The position numbers and the translations under genes were made by a program. The notes beneath the pieces were generated by a model. That model was not told the DNA's origin. It worked only from the letters and a program-made list of their open reading frames with translations, and did not search any database. Source: Candidatus Hydrogenedentota bacterium (GTDB lineage: Bacteria > Hydrogenedentota > Hydrogenedentia > Hydrogenedentales > CAITNO01). Taken from it: DNA of 6,372 nucleotides. The DNA is taken from positions 1 to 6,372 of the forward strand of contig SKQZ01000313.1 of assembly GCA_007118765.1 (NCBI GenBank), written 5' to 3'. Of the stretch, positions 1 to 6,253 are shown piece after piece. Each line of letters starts with the position of its first letter. The first letter of the stretch is position 1.

Positions 1-43
1 CGAGCAAACACGGTTGTCGAAGCCCAAATACTACGCCATTGTA

Positions 44-74
44 TTCGCATTATTACGCATACCTCCCGTATAAT
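44..74 (+). promoter_or_regulatory. Probable sigma70-type promoter for the membrane protein/methyltransferase/queA unit
   Basis: A perfect TATAAT -10 box lies at 69-74. The best -35 candidate is TTCGCA at 44-49 (4 of 6 matches to TTGACA) with a long 19-bp spacer, so the -35 side is poor. There is no extended -10 TGn. Transcription would begin near 81, leaving a leader of about 34 nt before the ATG at 115. The position and the perfect -10 support the call; the weak -35 limits it. Bases 1-43 show no recognisable gene end. Confidence 0.45.
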
Positions 75-102
75 AGATTAAGTGCATGCTGTAAAACATT
101 TG

Positions 103-107
103 AGGAG
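103..107 (+). promoter_or_regulatory. Ribosome binding site that sets the start of the membrane protein
   Basis: AGGAG sits 7 nt before the ATG at 115. This spacing is ideal and favours 115 over the upstream in-frame GTG at 82, which lies almost at the predicted transcription start and has no Shine-Dalgarno sequence. Confidence 0.8.
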
Positions 108-114
108 ACCCACT

Positions 115-1209
115 ATGAATTTACATGTCGGTCGCGCCATGCGCATTGTATTTCAGACATCGCCTTACCTGATGTATCGGGCGGCTGTCTATGGCGCCAT
201 TTGTGGCGTCACAGCCATACTGCTGCTGTTTCTCGCGCTGATAGGGTATGTGTTCGGCGGCGGCGCCGCCGCGGTCATGCTGCTTATCGGTCTGGCTGCC
301 GGCGGACTTGGAGCACGCCTGTTGCGCGAATATATCCTGTACTTGATGCGGGCGGGCCACGTAGCCGTAATCACCGAAATCATTGTGCGGGACAAACTTC
401 CGGAAGGCGTTAGTCAGACGCAATGGGGAAGCGACAAGGTCAAGATGTATTTCAAAGAAATCACCGTGCTTGCCTTGATTGACCAGATGATAAAGGGCAC
501 CATACGCATCCTGAACCGAACGCTTTTCAATGTGTTGAGCATACTGCCAATCCCCGGCACAGACGGCGCTAAGAAAGCCATCCAAAAAGTGGTGGACTTC
601 AGTCTCACCTACATTGACGAGTCCATACTCGCATACACATTCAAGACCGAGAACGAAAATGTGTACGAGGCCGCACAAAAAGGCATTATCCTCTATTGTC
701 AGGCGTGGAAAGGGCTGCTCAAGAACGCCGTGGCGTTGACCGTGCTTTGTTATGCGTTTACCATCGGCGCCGCTCTCATCTTTTTGATCCCGCTGGGCGC
801 ACTCGCATTTGCTTTGCCGGAGACATGGGCCGTTGCCAAGTTTGCCCTGTTCTTGCTGGCCTTGTTCCTGGGGTTTTCGTTGAAATGGATCCTGTTTGAC
901 CCCATCGCATGTACCGCCACCATCCTGACCTTTCTGCAGGAAACAAAGGATATGACTCCCGACCCTGCCTGGGAAGAGCGCATCGCGTCGGTAAGCGACA
1001 AGTTTCGCGACCTGAAACAAAAGGCCGCAGCCCATCTGAACGGGAAAGGAACGCCGCCAACCGCCCCTCCCGACCAGGCTACGCCTGATGCGACGGAACA
1101 AGAACAACCGCCGCCCGCCGAGGCAGTTGAAGAGCAACCGCCGCCGGAACCGGCGGAAGACACAGGCAACGACGCGCCCGCCGAAGATGACAATCACGAA
1201 CAACCCTAA
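115..1209 (+). CDS. Uncharacterised multi-pass membrane protein with acidic Pro-rich tail (distantly SLC44/choline-transporter-like pattern)
   Basis: The product is 364 residues; I do not recognise a firm family. Hydrophobic segments lie at about residues 22-47, 49-67, 203-234 (long enough for one or two passes) and 240-262. A polar, amphipathic stretch at 85-200 separates the two hydrophobic pairs. From 280 the chain is soluble, and from about 313 it is disordered and rich in Pro, Glu and Ala, with two EQPPP-like units. The second half resembles in layout the C-terminal part of choline transporter-like proteins (SLC44, PF04515): a YIDES segment, an N-x-Y-E-A-A element, a KN before a membrane helix, a final helix, then a short polar segment (FLQETKDMTPDP). 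This likeness is from memory and is a hint only. The start is fixed by the AGGAG site, and a TATAAT box lies upstream. It is probably the first gene of a unit running into the methyltransferase and queA. A transport or membrane-scaffold role is inference. Confidence 0.8.
   Translation: MNLHVGRAMRIVFQTSPYLMYRAAVYGAICGVTAILLLFLALIGYVFGGGAAAVMLLIGLAAGGLGARLLREYILYLMRAGHVAVITEIIVRDKLPEGVSQTQWGSDKVKMYFKEITVLALIDQMIKGTIRILNRTLFNVLSILPIPGTDGAKKAIQKVVDFSLTYIDESILAYTFKTENENVYEAAQKGIILYCQAWKGLLKNAVALTVLCYAFTIGAALIFLIPLGALAFALPETWAVAKFALFLLALFLGFSLKWILFDPIACTATILTFLQETKDMTPDPAWEERIASVSDKFRDLKQKAAAHLNGKGTPPTAPPDQATPDATEQEQPPPAEAVEEQPPPEPAEDTGNDAPAEDDNHEQP
1102..1145 (+). repeat. Short in-gene direct repeat encoding QPPP units
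   Basis: GAACAACCGCCGCC (1102-1115) recurs as GAGCAACCGCCGCC (1132-1145), 30 bp or ten codons apart. Both encode E-Q-P-P inside the disordered tail of the membrane protein. This is typical of low-complexity tail growth and is unlikely to have a DNA-level function. Confidence 0.5.
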
Positions 1210-1250
1210 CCTGCGGCATTGTGAGTGTATTGCCCGAATACAACGCTGCG

Positions 1251-1266
1251 CAAAGAACAGTCTTTG
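1251..1266 (+). other. Small perfect hairpin just before the methyltransferase start
   Basis: CAAAGA, loop ACAG, TCTTTG form a perfect 6-bp stem with a 4-nt loop ending 7 nt before the ATG at 1274. No Shine-Dalgarno sequence is visible there, so the hairpin occupies the place where the ribosome would dock. There is no T tract, so it does not look like a terminator. A modest effect on translation is possible but unproven, and chance occurrence is plausible. Confidence 0.35.
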
Positions 1267-1273
1267 AAACAAT

Positions 1274-2059
1274 ATGCCGGAACTCACCGACAACAAGGGA
1301 AAGACGTCCCATGCCGCAGGCGCACGCTCAAGAGAGTCTGCGCCACGAAATACACACGCGAAAGTGTACGAATTGCTGCAAGCGCACATGACAAGTGGCA
1401 ACGTGCTGGATATCCCCTGCGGTTCCGGCGCATTCCTGAGACGCTTGCAACAAGGCGCATACACCTGTTACGGCGCCGACATCGCCGCCCATCCCGCCAT
1501 ACCCCGCGAGGCAACCTTTGTCCAAACCAACATGAATGACACGCTGCCCTTTGATGATGACCGTTTTGATGCCGTCGTATCCATAGAAGGGATAGAACAT
1601 ATCCGGCGTCCATTCGATTTTGTCAACGAATGTGCCCGCATTTTGAAGCCCGGCGGATTGCTTTTCCTGACAACGCCCAACATCTCTTCCCTTCGTTCGC
1701 GTTGGCGCTGGTTGCTCACCGGATTTCATAACAAGGGCAATTGCCCCCTGGACGAAACCAATCCGTTGCCGCGTCATCACATCAATCTGCTTTCCTATCC
1801 GCAGTTGCGGTACATGCTGCATACCGCCGGGTTGCGCATTGAACAACGCCACACGAGCCGCATAAAGGCCGCCGCATGGTTCTATGCGCCCTTTTGGCCG
1901 CTGGCACGGACAATCACCCAATGGGTCGTATGGCGGGGCGCAAAGAATGCGGCGATGGCGGCCTTGTTCCGCGAAATTCACCGGGAACTGTATACGCTGC
2001 CGGTTTCCTTCGGGGACAATATCATTCTTATCGCCCGAAAACCAGAAGACGCCCAATGA
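1274..2059 (+). CDS. Class I SAM-dependent methyltransferase (Methyltransf_11/UbiE-like fold)
   Basis: A 261-residue protein predicted to transfer a methyl group from S-adenosylmethionine; the substrate is unknown. Motif I, the glycine-rich SAM loop, is VLDIPCGSG at residues 44-52. The post-I acidic residue is D69 in GADIA. The LPFDDDRFDAVVSIEGIEHI stretch (91-110) is the usual motif II region, and ILKPGGLLFLTTPN (123-136) is the following strand and turn. The HHINLLSYPQLRYMLHTAGL segment (168-187) resembles methyltransferases found with surface-glycan or lipid genes. A hydrophobic Trp-rich stretch at about 201-221 could contact a membrane or lipid substrate. The ATG at 1274 is the leftmost start in frame, has no clear Shine-Dalgarno site, and lies 64 nt after the membrane protein. 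The stop overlaps the queA start (ATGA at 2056-2059), so translation is probably coupled. Fold confidence is high; no specific function is claimed. Confidence 0.9.
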   Translation: MPELTDNKGKTSHAAGARSRESAPRNTHAKVYELLQAHMTSGNVLDIPCGSGAFLRRLQQGAYTCYGADIAAHPAIPREATFVQTNMNDTLPFDDDRFDAVVSIEGIEHIRRPFDFVNECARILKPGGLLFLTTPNISSLRSRWRWLLTGFHNKGNCPLDETNPLPRHHINLLSYPQLRYMLHTAGLRIEQRHTSRIKAAAWFYAPFWPLARTITQWVVWRGAKNAAMAALFREIHRELYTLPVSFGDNIILIARKPEDAQ

Positions 2060-3078
2060 AGACCAACGCCCTGGACTATGAATTGCCGCCGGCGCTCATT
2101 GCACAGCATCCCTGTGAAAAAAGGGATGCCTCGCGCCTTATGGTGGTGCGACGCGATACGGGCGCTATTGAAACCGACGTGTTCAAGAACATCGCCAACT
2201 ACCTGGCGCCCGGCGATTGCATGGTGCTGAACAACACCCGTGTGATTCGCGCACGGCTTCACGGTCACAAAGAAAGCGGCGGACATGTGGAGGTGTTTTT
2301 GCTGCGCGAACTGCACCCGGATCGGTGGGTTGCCTTGGTACGCCCTTCCGCACGGGTAAAACCGGGTACGCGGGTACTGTTTGACCACGAATTATCCGCC
2401 GTCATTGAGGAGCCCCTTGAAGATGGCCGCCGCTGCGTTCGCTTTAATGTAAACAATGTTATCGAGCATTTGGAACAGTCCGGCATCGTGCCTCTGCCGC
2501 CCTATATTAAGCGCAGTAAACCGAATGATAGGGACGCAACACGCTATCAAACCATTTACGCGGCCCATGACGGAGCGGTCGCCGCTCCCACGGCGGGCCT
2601 GCATTTTACGGAAGCCGTTTTTGACAGCCTTGCTCACAACGGCATAACACGACAATTCCTCACGTTGCATGTGGGATACGGCACTTTCAAGCCTGTCACA
2701 ACGGAAACGCTGGAAGCGCACCGCGTAGACAGCGAACCCTTTGAACTCTCGCCGGAGACCGCTGATTCATTAAACACCGTCCGCCGACAAGCGGGGCGGG
2801 TCGTCGCAGTGGGCACCACCTGTACGCGGGCATTGGAAACGGTGTATGCCGATGGCTGTTATCACGCGGGCGCAGGCACAACCGATTTATACATATACCC
2901 GCCCTACCGTTTTCAAGCGGTGGATGCCCTGCAAACAAACTTCCATCTGCCGAAATCAAGCCTGCTCGCATTGGTCTGTGCATTTGCCGGACGTGATCTC
3001 ATTATGGAAGCATACGAACAGGCCGTGCGCGAACGGTTCCGGTTCTATTCCTATGGCGACGCCATGCTCATTTTATAA
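2056..3078 (+). CDS. queA: S-adenosylmethionine:tRNA ribosyltransferase-isomerase
   Basis: QueA (EC 2.4.99.17) transfers and isomerises the ribosyl part of S-adenosylmethionine onto preQ1 at position 34 of GUN-anticodon tRNAs, giving epoxyqueuosine, the penultimate step of queuosine synthesis. It acts in the cytoplasm. The 340-residue length is normal. Family signatures run along the chain: an N-terminal DYELPPALIAQHP, R-DASRLMV (23-30), LNNTRVIRARLHG (58-70), GGHVEVFLLR (75-84), LPPYIKR (147-153), GAVAAPTAGLHFTEA (173-187), LHVGYGTFKPV (204-214), VGTTCTRALE (252-261), TNFHLPKSSLLALVCAFAG (294-312) and the C-terminal YSYGDAMLIL. N60 stands where many homologues have Asp. The ATG at 2056 overlaps the methyltransferase stop by 4 nt. 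An upstream in-frame ATG at 1876 lies deep inside the methyltransferase gene and adds 60 residues not typical of QueA. No tgt, queG or queH gene is present in the window. Confidence 0.97.
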   Translation: MKTNALDYELPPALIAQHPCEKRDASRLMVVRRDTGAIETDVFKNIANYLAPGDCMVLNNTRVIRARLHGHKESGGHVEVFLLRELHPDRWVALVRPSARVKPGTRVLFDHELSAVIEEPLEDGRRCVRFNVNNVIEHLEQSGIVPLPPYIKRSKPNDRDATRYQTIYAAHDGAVAAPTAGLHFTEAVFDSLAHNGITRQFLTLHVGYGTFKPVTTETLEAHRVDSEPFELSPETADSLNTVRRQAGRVVAVGTTCTRALETVYADGCYHAGAGTTDLYIYPPYRFQAVDALQTNFHLPKSSLLALVCAFAGRDLIMEAYEQAVRERFRFYSYGDAMLIL

Positions 3079-3083
3079 CGACA

Positions 3084-3093
3084 TGAACGTTCA
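3084..3093. repeat. Perfect 10-bp palindrome after queA
   Basis: TGAACGTTCA begins 5 nt after the queA stop codon and is its own reverse complement. It has no loop and no T run, so it is not a terminator. It could be a dimeric regulator site or chance. Confidence 0.4.
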
Positions 3094-3114
3094 CACCCGT
3101 CAGCGAATACCTCA

Positions 3115-3142
3115 TTGACAGAGGCGATATCAACACCATAAG
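3115..3142 (+). promoter_or_regulatory. Candidate distal promoter for the sensor kinase
   Basis: A perfect TTGACA -35 hexamer lies at 3115-3120. At 16 bp spacing it is followed by CATAAG (3137-3142), which matches TATAAT at four inner positions but lacks the important final T. Transcription would start near 3150, giving a leader of about 285 nt that would include the TTGGATGTT repeats. This is the weaker -10 of the two candidates in the spacer. Confidence 0.3.
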
Positions 3143-3270
3143 ACTTTTCCAATTGCGCGTCACCGCCACCGGCATTGACGCTTCTGGCACTTCGTTTTCA
3201 TGAAAGACCACATTGTACATACCATGATACTATGGCGTTGGCAAAACTTCTTGATTATAGCGTTGCATGG

Positions 3271-3300
3271 TTGCAATTCCATTGATGTTGTTGCTATAAC
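3271..3300 (+). promoter_or_regulatory. Candidate proximal promoter for the sensor kinase
   Basis: TTGCAA (3271-3276, 4 of 6 to TTGACA) is separated by 18 bp from TATAAC (3295-3300, 5 of 6 to TATAAT). Transcription would start near 3307 and leave a leader of about 128 nt. The -10 box overlaps one copy of the TTGGATGTT repeat and the spacer holds another, an arrangement expected of a regulated promoter. Confidence 0.45.
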
Positions 3301-3342
3301 ATCCAACAGATTTATGCATTGGATGTGTGCGCCGTGGATGTT
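3281..3342. repeat. Cluster of four TTGGATGTT-like nonamers, possible operator
   Basis: Four related nonamers fall within 62 bp: ATTGATGTT (3281-3289, +), AACATCCAA (3298-3306, the minus-strand copy of TTGGATGTT), TTGGATGTG (3319-3327, +) and GTGGATGTT (3334-3342, +). Taking the minus-strand copy as reference they match at 7, 9, 8 and 8 of 9 positions. As DNA they could be binding sites for a regulator acting on the proximal promoter. As RNA from the distal promoter, 3298-3306 could pair with any of the other three (6, 8 or 8 bp), giving mutually exclusive hairpins. Which, if either, is functional is not known. Confidence 0.5.
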
Positions 3343-3423
3343 AATAGGAGCACTTGCTGTTTGGCGGCGGCGAGGAATGGCTATATTCGGCGCATTGCAG
3401 CATGGCGGGACGTTTCTTACCAG

Positions 3424-3428
3424 AAGGA
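3424..3428 (+). promoter_or_regulatory. Ribosome binding site that sets the kinase start
   Basis: AAGGA lies 6 nt before the ATG at 3435. It decides the start in favour of 3435 over the in-frame TTG at 3354, which would prepend 27 polar residues ahead of the first membrane helix and has no suitable site. Confidence 0.8.
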
Positions 3429-3434
3429 ATATCC

Positions 3435-6050
3435 ATGATTGATACCGCACTGATTGCCCTGAGCGCTGTGGTGCTCGCGGTCTCTTCCGTACTTGCCGTG
3501 TATTGGTTTCGCGGCACCCCGGTGCGCCGGGCCATCCTTTGGATTGCTGTGGGCTTAATTGTGGTGGGCGGCATCCGGCGCACATGGCTCGTTTATTACT
3601 TTTTGGCCAGTGCGACGTTGCCCGCCCATGTCATTCGACAAGACGTGTTGGCCCTCTTGTTCCTGACCACCATGCTTTTCAGCGGGGTGCTTTTCACACA
3701 TTTTCTGCTCCTTTCCATCGAAGAACGTACTGCCGCCCTGCGACAGAGCGAAGCGCGGTTCCGCGGCATTCTGGAACATACCTTCGCAGGCTATTTCTAC
3801 TGCAACCGCGACGGGTGCTTTGAACACGTCAACCATGCCATGCTGGCCATGCATGGTTACGCCCATGCCGATGAACTCATTGGCAAACATGTTTCGATTC
3901 TCCAGGAAGAGGAAGATACGGAAGAACTCCGCCGCCTGTTCTCACCGTTGTTGTCAGGCAAACCAATTCCCACCGGCGAATTGCGCCTTCGCAAAAAGAA
4001 CGGCGCCATCGCGCATCATGTCTTTTCCGCCCATCCGGTGTTCGACGCGGACAGGGTCGTCGGGTTTGAGATGCTTCTCATTGATATTACGGCCATCCGC
4101 GAAGCCGAACAAGCGTTGCATGACAGCGAAAAGAAATATGCGGCCATATTTGAAAGCTCCCGCGACGCGCTCATGCTGCTTCATGGCGACACTTACCGTT
4201 TTGTCGCGGGGAATCAGGCGACTTTGAATATGTTCAGGATCGCGGATGAGGCGGAGTTCATACAATTAAGCCCGGCGTACCTTTCGCCGGAATATCAGCC
4301 AGACGGACAGTCCTCGGAAATAAAAGCAAAGGCGATGATAGACAAGGCCATACATGAGGGCGCACATTCCTTCGAGTGGATTCACCAGCGACGTAATGGC
4401 GAAGACTTCATCGCTACGGTGCTGCTTACACGCATTGATATGGACAACGATGTGTTGGTGCAGGCAACGGTGCGTGATATAACGGAGCAACGGGCGACGG
4501 AGCAGGCTTTGCGACAAAGCGAACAGCGGTATAACCAACTAGCGCGGCTGAACCGCACCATCACGTGGGAAACCGACGCCAACGGGCTTTGTACCTATAT
4601 CAGCGACGTGGTCACAGACGTGCTCGGCTATCATCCCGATGACGTGGTGAACACAATGCATTGCTACGAATTCTGTCCGGAATCAGACCGGGAAGCCATG
4701 AAGGCATTCTCGTTGAAAATCCTGGGAGAAAAGCAACCCTATCGCGGACAGGAAAACAAAGCCGTCACGAAAGACGGCCGGATTGTCTGGTTATTAAGCA
4801 ACGGTATGCCTATTCTGGATTCAGACGGAACGCTGCTCGGTTTTCGGGGCATGGACACAGACATTACCGACCGGAAGCAAATGGAAGAGGAAAAAGAACG
4901 GCTGCAAGAGCAATTTGTACATACGCAAAAGATTGAATGTGTCGGACGCTTGGCTGGTGGTGTCGCCCACGATTTCAACAATAAACTGGGCGTGATTCTG
5001 GGGTACTTGGAACTTGCATCCAAACATGTGGGGAACGATCCTGCCCTGCATAATTGCCTGCAGAAAATGGAAAACGCCGCCAAAAGCTCCGCAGACCTGA
5101 CGCGCCAGATATTGGCTTTTGCGCGCCGTCAAACCATCGCACCGCAACAGGTGAACATAAACGAGACGGTGACAACCTTGCTCAGCATGTTAAAGAAAGT
5201 CATTGGGGAAGACATTCTGTTAACGTGGGAACCCAAAAGCACCCAGCCTTATATCAAGATTGACCCCGCGCAAGTGGATCAGATTCTGGCCAATCTATTG
5301 CTTAACGCCCGTGATGCCATTGACGGTGTGGGCCATATCACCGTGGAAACAGCGGATACGATAATAGATGACGCCTATTGCGCGGCCCATAGTGAGGCGA
5401 TACCGGGCGATTACGTGGTGTTGGCCGTGAGTGATGATGGATGCGGCATGGACAAAGAAACGCGTGCCAGTATATTCGAGCCTTTTTTTACAACCAAGCA
5501 GGTCGGAGAAGGCACCGGGCTGGGGTTGTCCACAGTATACGGGATTGTGAAACAGAACAACGGTTTTGTCAATGTTTACAGCGAGCCGGGACAAGGAACG
5601 GTTTTGCGAATATACCTGCCCCGTTGCGCCGATGTGGATACTGCGGCCCCGTTTGCTCCCACGGTCTGCGATATCGTGGGCGGTCAAGAAACCATACTGG
5701 TTGTGGAGGACGAGTCCGACCTGCTTGAACTCTGCACCTTCATACTCAAGTCGCTCGGCTATTGCACATTGACCGCCGACACGCCGGAAGATGCACTGCG
5801 TATTGGCGAGGAAAACAGCGGCAATATACAACTGCTCATCACCGACGTTGTCATGCCCAGCATGAACGGTCGCGATTTGGCGCGCCAATTGTCCACATCA
5901 AATCCGACGATGAAAGTGCTTTTTATGTCGGGATATACCGAAAACGCGATTGCCCACCACGGCGTACTTGAAGAGGGCGTATTCTTTATGCAGAAACCCT
6001 TCACCACCACGCATCTGGCAGACATGGTGCGCAAGGCGCTGCACGCATAG
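3435..6050 (+). CDS. Membrane-anchored hybrid sensor histidine kinase, three PAS domains plus receiver
   Basis: An 871-residue signal-transduction protein of the inner membrane. Hydrophobic helices lie at about residues 4-24, 33-47 and 69-94 (51-60 is also hydrophobic), with no large periplasmic domain. Three PAS sensor domains follow: about 103-228, 232-354 and 362-482. The first two end in the usual DIT motif leading into a coiled linker; the third ends DTDITDRKQME. The HisKA domain has the phosphorylated H512 in GGVAHDFNN. HATPase_c shows the N box (N624 in LLLNARDAI), the G1 box DDGCGM (667-672), FEPFFTTK (681-688) and the G2 box GEGTGLGLS (691-699). The receiver begins near 752 with the acidic pair E758/D759, phosphoacceptor D804 in ITDVVMPSMNG, S832 in MSGY and K854 in QKPF. 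All catalytic residues are present, so it should autophosphorylate and pass phosphate to its own D804; the final target, probably through an Hpt protein or another regulator, is not in the window. The start is set by an AAGGA site. The signal sensed is unknown. Confidence 0.95.
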   Translation: MIDTALIALSAVVLAVSSVLAVYWFRGTPVRRAILWIAVGLIVVGGIRRTWLVYYFLASATLPAHVIRQDVLALLFLTTMLFSGVLFTHFLLLSIEERTAALRQSEARFRGILEHTFAGYFYCNRDGCFEHVNHAMLAMHGYAHADELIGKHVSILQEEEDTEELRRLFSPLLSGKPIPTGELRLRKKNGAIAHHVFSAHPVFDADRVVGFEMLLIDITAIREAEQALHDSEKKYAAIFESSRDALMLLHGDTYRFVAGNQATLNMFRIADEAEFIQLSPAYLSPEYQPDGQSSEIKAKAMIDKAIHEGAHSFEWIHQRRNGEDFIATVLLTRIDMDNDVLVQATVRDITEQRATEQALRQSEQRYNQLARLNRTITWETDANGLCTYISDVVTDVLGYHPDDVVNTMHCYEFCPESDREAMKAFSLKILGEKQPYRGQENKAVTKDGRIVWLLSNGMPILDSDGTLLGFRGMDTDITDRKQMEEEKERLQEQFVHTQKIECVGRLAGGVAHDFNNKLGVILGYLELASKHVGNDPALHNCLQKMENAAKSSADLTRQILAFARRQTIAPQQVNINETVTTLLSMLKKVIGEDILLTWEPKSTQPYIKIDPAQVDQILANLLLNARDAIDGVGHITVETADTIIDDAYCAAHSEAIPGDYVVLAVSDDGCGMDKETRASIFEPFFTTKQVGEGTGLGLSTVYGIVKQNNGFVNVYSEPGQGTVLRIYLPRCADVDTAAPFAPTVCDIVGGQETILVVEDESDLLELCTFILKSLGYCTLTADTPEDALRIGEENSGNIQLLITDVVMPSMNGRDLARQLSTSNPTMKVLFMSGYTENAIAHHGVLEEGVFFMQKPFTTTHLADMVRKALHA

Positions 6051-6064
6051 AAGCCGATCTACAT

Positions 6065-6084
6065 GCCCTGCGCGGGTCCCTTTT
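6065..6084 (+). terminator. Weak terminator-like hairpin after the kinase gene
   Basis: GCCC (6065-6068), loop TGCGC and GGGT (6074-6077) make a 4-bp stem with one G-T pair, followed by CCC and four T. It sits 14 nt after the stop codon, in the right place, but the stem is short and the T run is brief, so termination here is only a possibility. Confidence 0.2.
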
Positions 6085-6211
6085 CACAGTTTACAGCAAG
6101 TCATTTCGGGCATCATGACATTGCAACGCCTTCCTTATAGCGGCATCCCACGGTTCTCACTATACTGCCAAACAGCCCATGCGCAGTAGGTGTTAAGCCG
6201 GAGAATATGCT

Positions 6212-6221
6212 ACAGTACTGT
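6212..6221. repeat. Perfect 10-bp palindrome
   Basis: ACAGTACTGT is its own reverse complement and is followed by a short T run (6221-6224). It could be a regulator half-site pair; it does not match the LexA pattern CTGT-N8-ACAG, because the arms are in the opposite order. Chance is plausible. Confidence 0.3.
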
Positions 6222-6253
6222 TTTCGATTGGGTACACGCTCATGCGCCGGTGC

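Larger units (their letters stand above)
3079..3434. other. Gene-free spacer between queA and the sensor kinase
   Basis: These 356 bases hold no convincing gene. An 80-codon frame (3200-3442) lacks a ribosome site, is full of Trp, Arg and His, and runs 8 nt into the kinase gene, so it is treated as chance. The central part, about 3195-3350, is visibly richer in A and T than the flanking genes, as expected of regulatory DNA. It holds a perfect 10-bp palindrome just after queA, two promoter candidates and the TTGGATGTT repeat cluster (separate entries). No convincing intrinsic terminator for queA was seen; CGTCA (3158-3162) and TGACG (3176-3180) could pair across 13 nt but no T run follows. Confidence 0.6.

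Noticed and set aside
82..114. GTG at 82 as the start of the membrane protein
   Set aside because: It has no ribosome site and lies at the predicted transcription start, whereas ATG 115 has AGGAG at ideal distance.
121..1464. 447-codon open frame on the minus strand opposite the membrane protein gene
   Set aside because: It is long but antisense to a gene with a good ribosome site and sensible membrane helices. Its product is rich in Cys, Arg, Gln and His with no fold pattern, as expected of an antisense shadow in GC-rich sequence.
1876..2055. ATG at 1876 as an extended start for queA
   Set aside because: It would add 60 residues encoded inside the methyltransferase gene in another frame. 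QueA normally starts a few residues before the DYELP element, as it does from ATG 2056.
3354..3434. TTG at 3354 as the kinase start
   Set aside because: The added 27 residues are polar and irregular, and ATG 3435 has a clear AAGGA site directly before the first membrane helix.
3200..3442. 80-codon + strand frame in the spacer before the kinase
   Set aside because: It has no ribosome site and an unusual Trp/His/Arg-rich product, and it overlaps the kinase start. It also covers the repeat cluster, which better explains the region as regulatory.
3160..3585. 141-codon minus-strand frame across the spacer and kinase start
   Set aside because: It is mostly antisense to the kinase membrane segments and has low-quality composition with no recognisable motif.
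5295..5888. 197-codon minus-strand frame inside the kinase gene
   Set aside because: It lies entirely antisense to the intact HATPase and receiver domains and shows no recognisable protein family.
6115..6166. Promoter elements in the right-end spacer (ATGACA with TATAGC, or TATACT at 6161)
   Set aside because: Spacing of the first pair is only 15 bp with poor hexamers, and TATACT has no -35 partner at 16-18 bp.
6212..6221. Palindrome as an SOS (LexA) box
   Set aside because: The arm order is ACAG...CTGT rather than CTGT...ACAG, and the spacing does not fit known LexA boxes.
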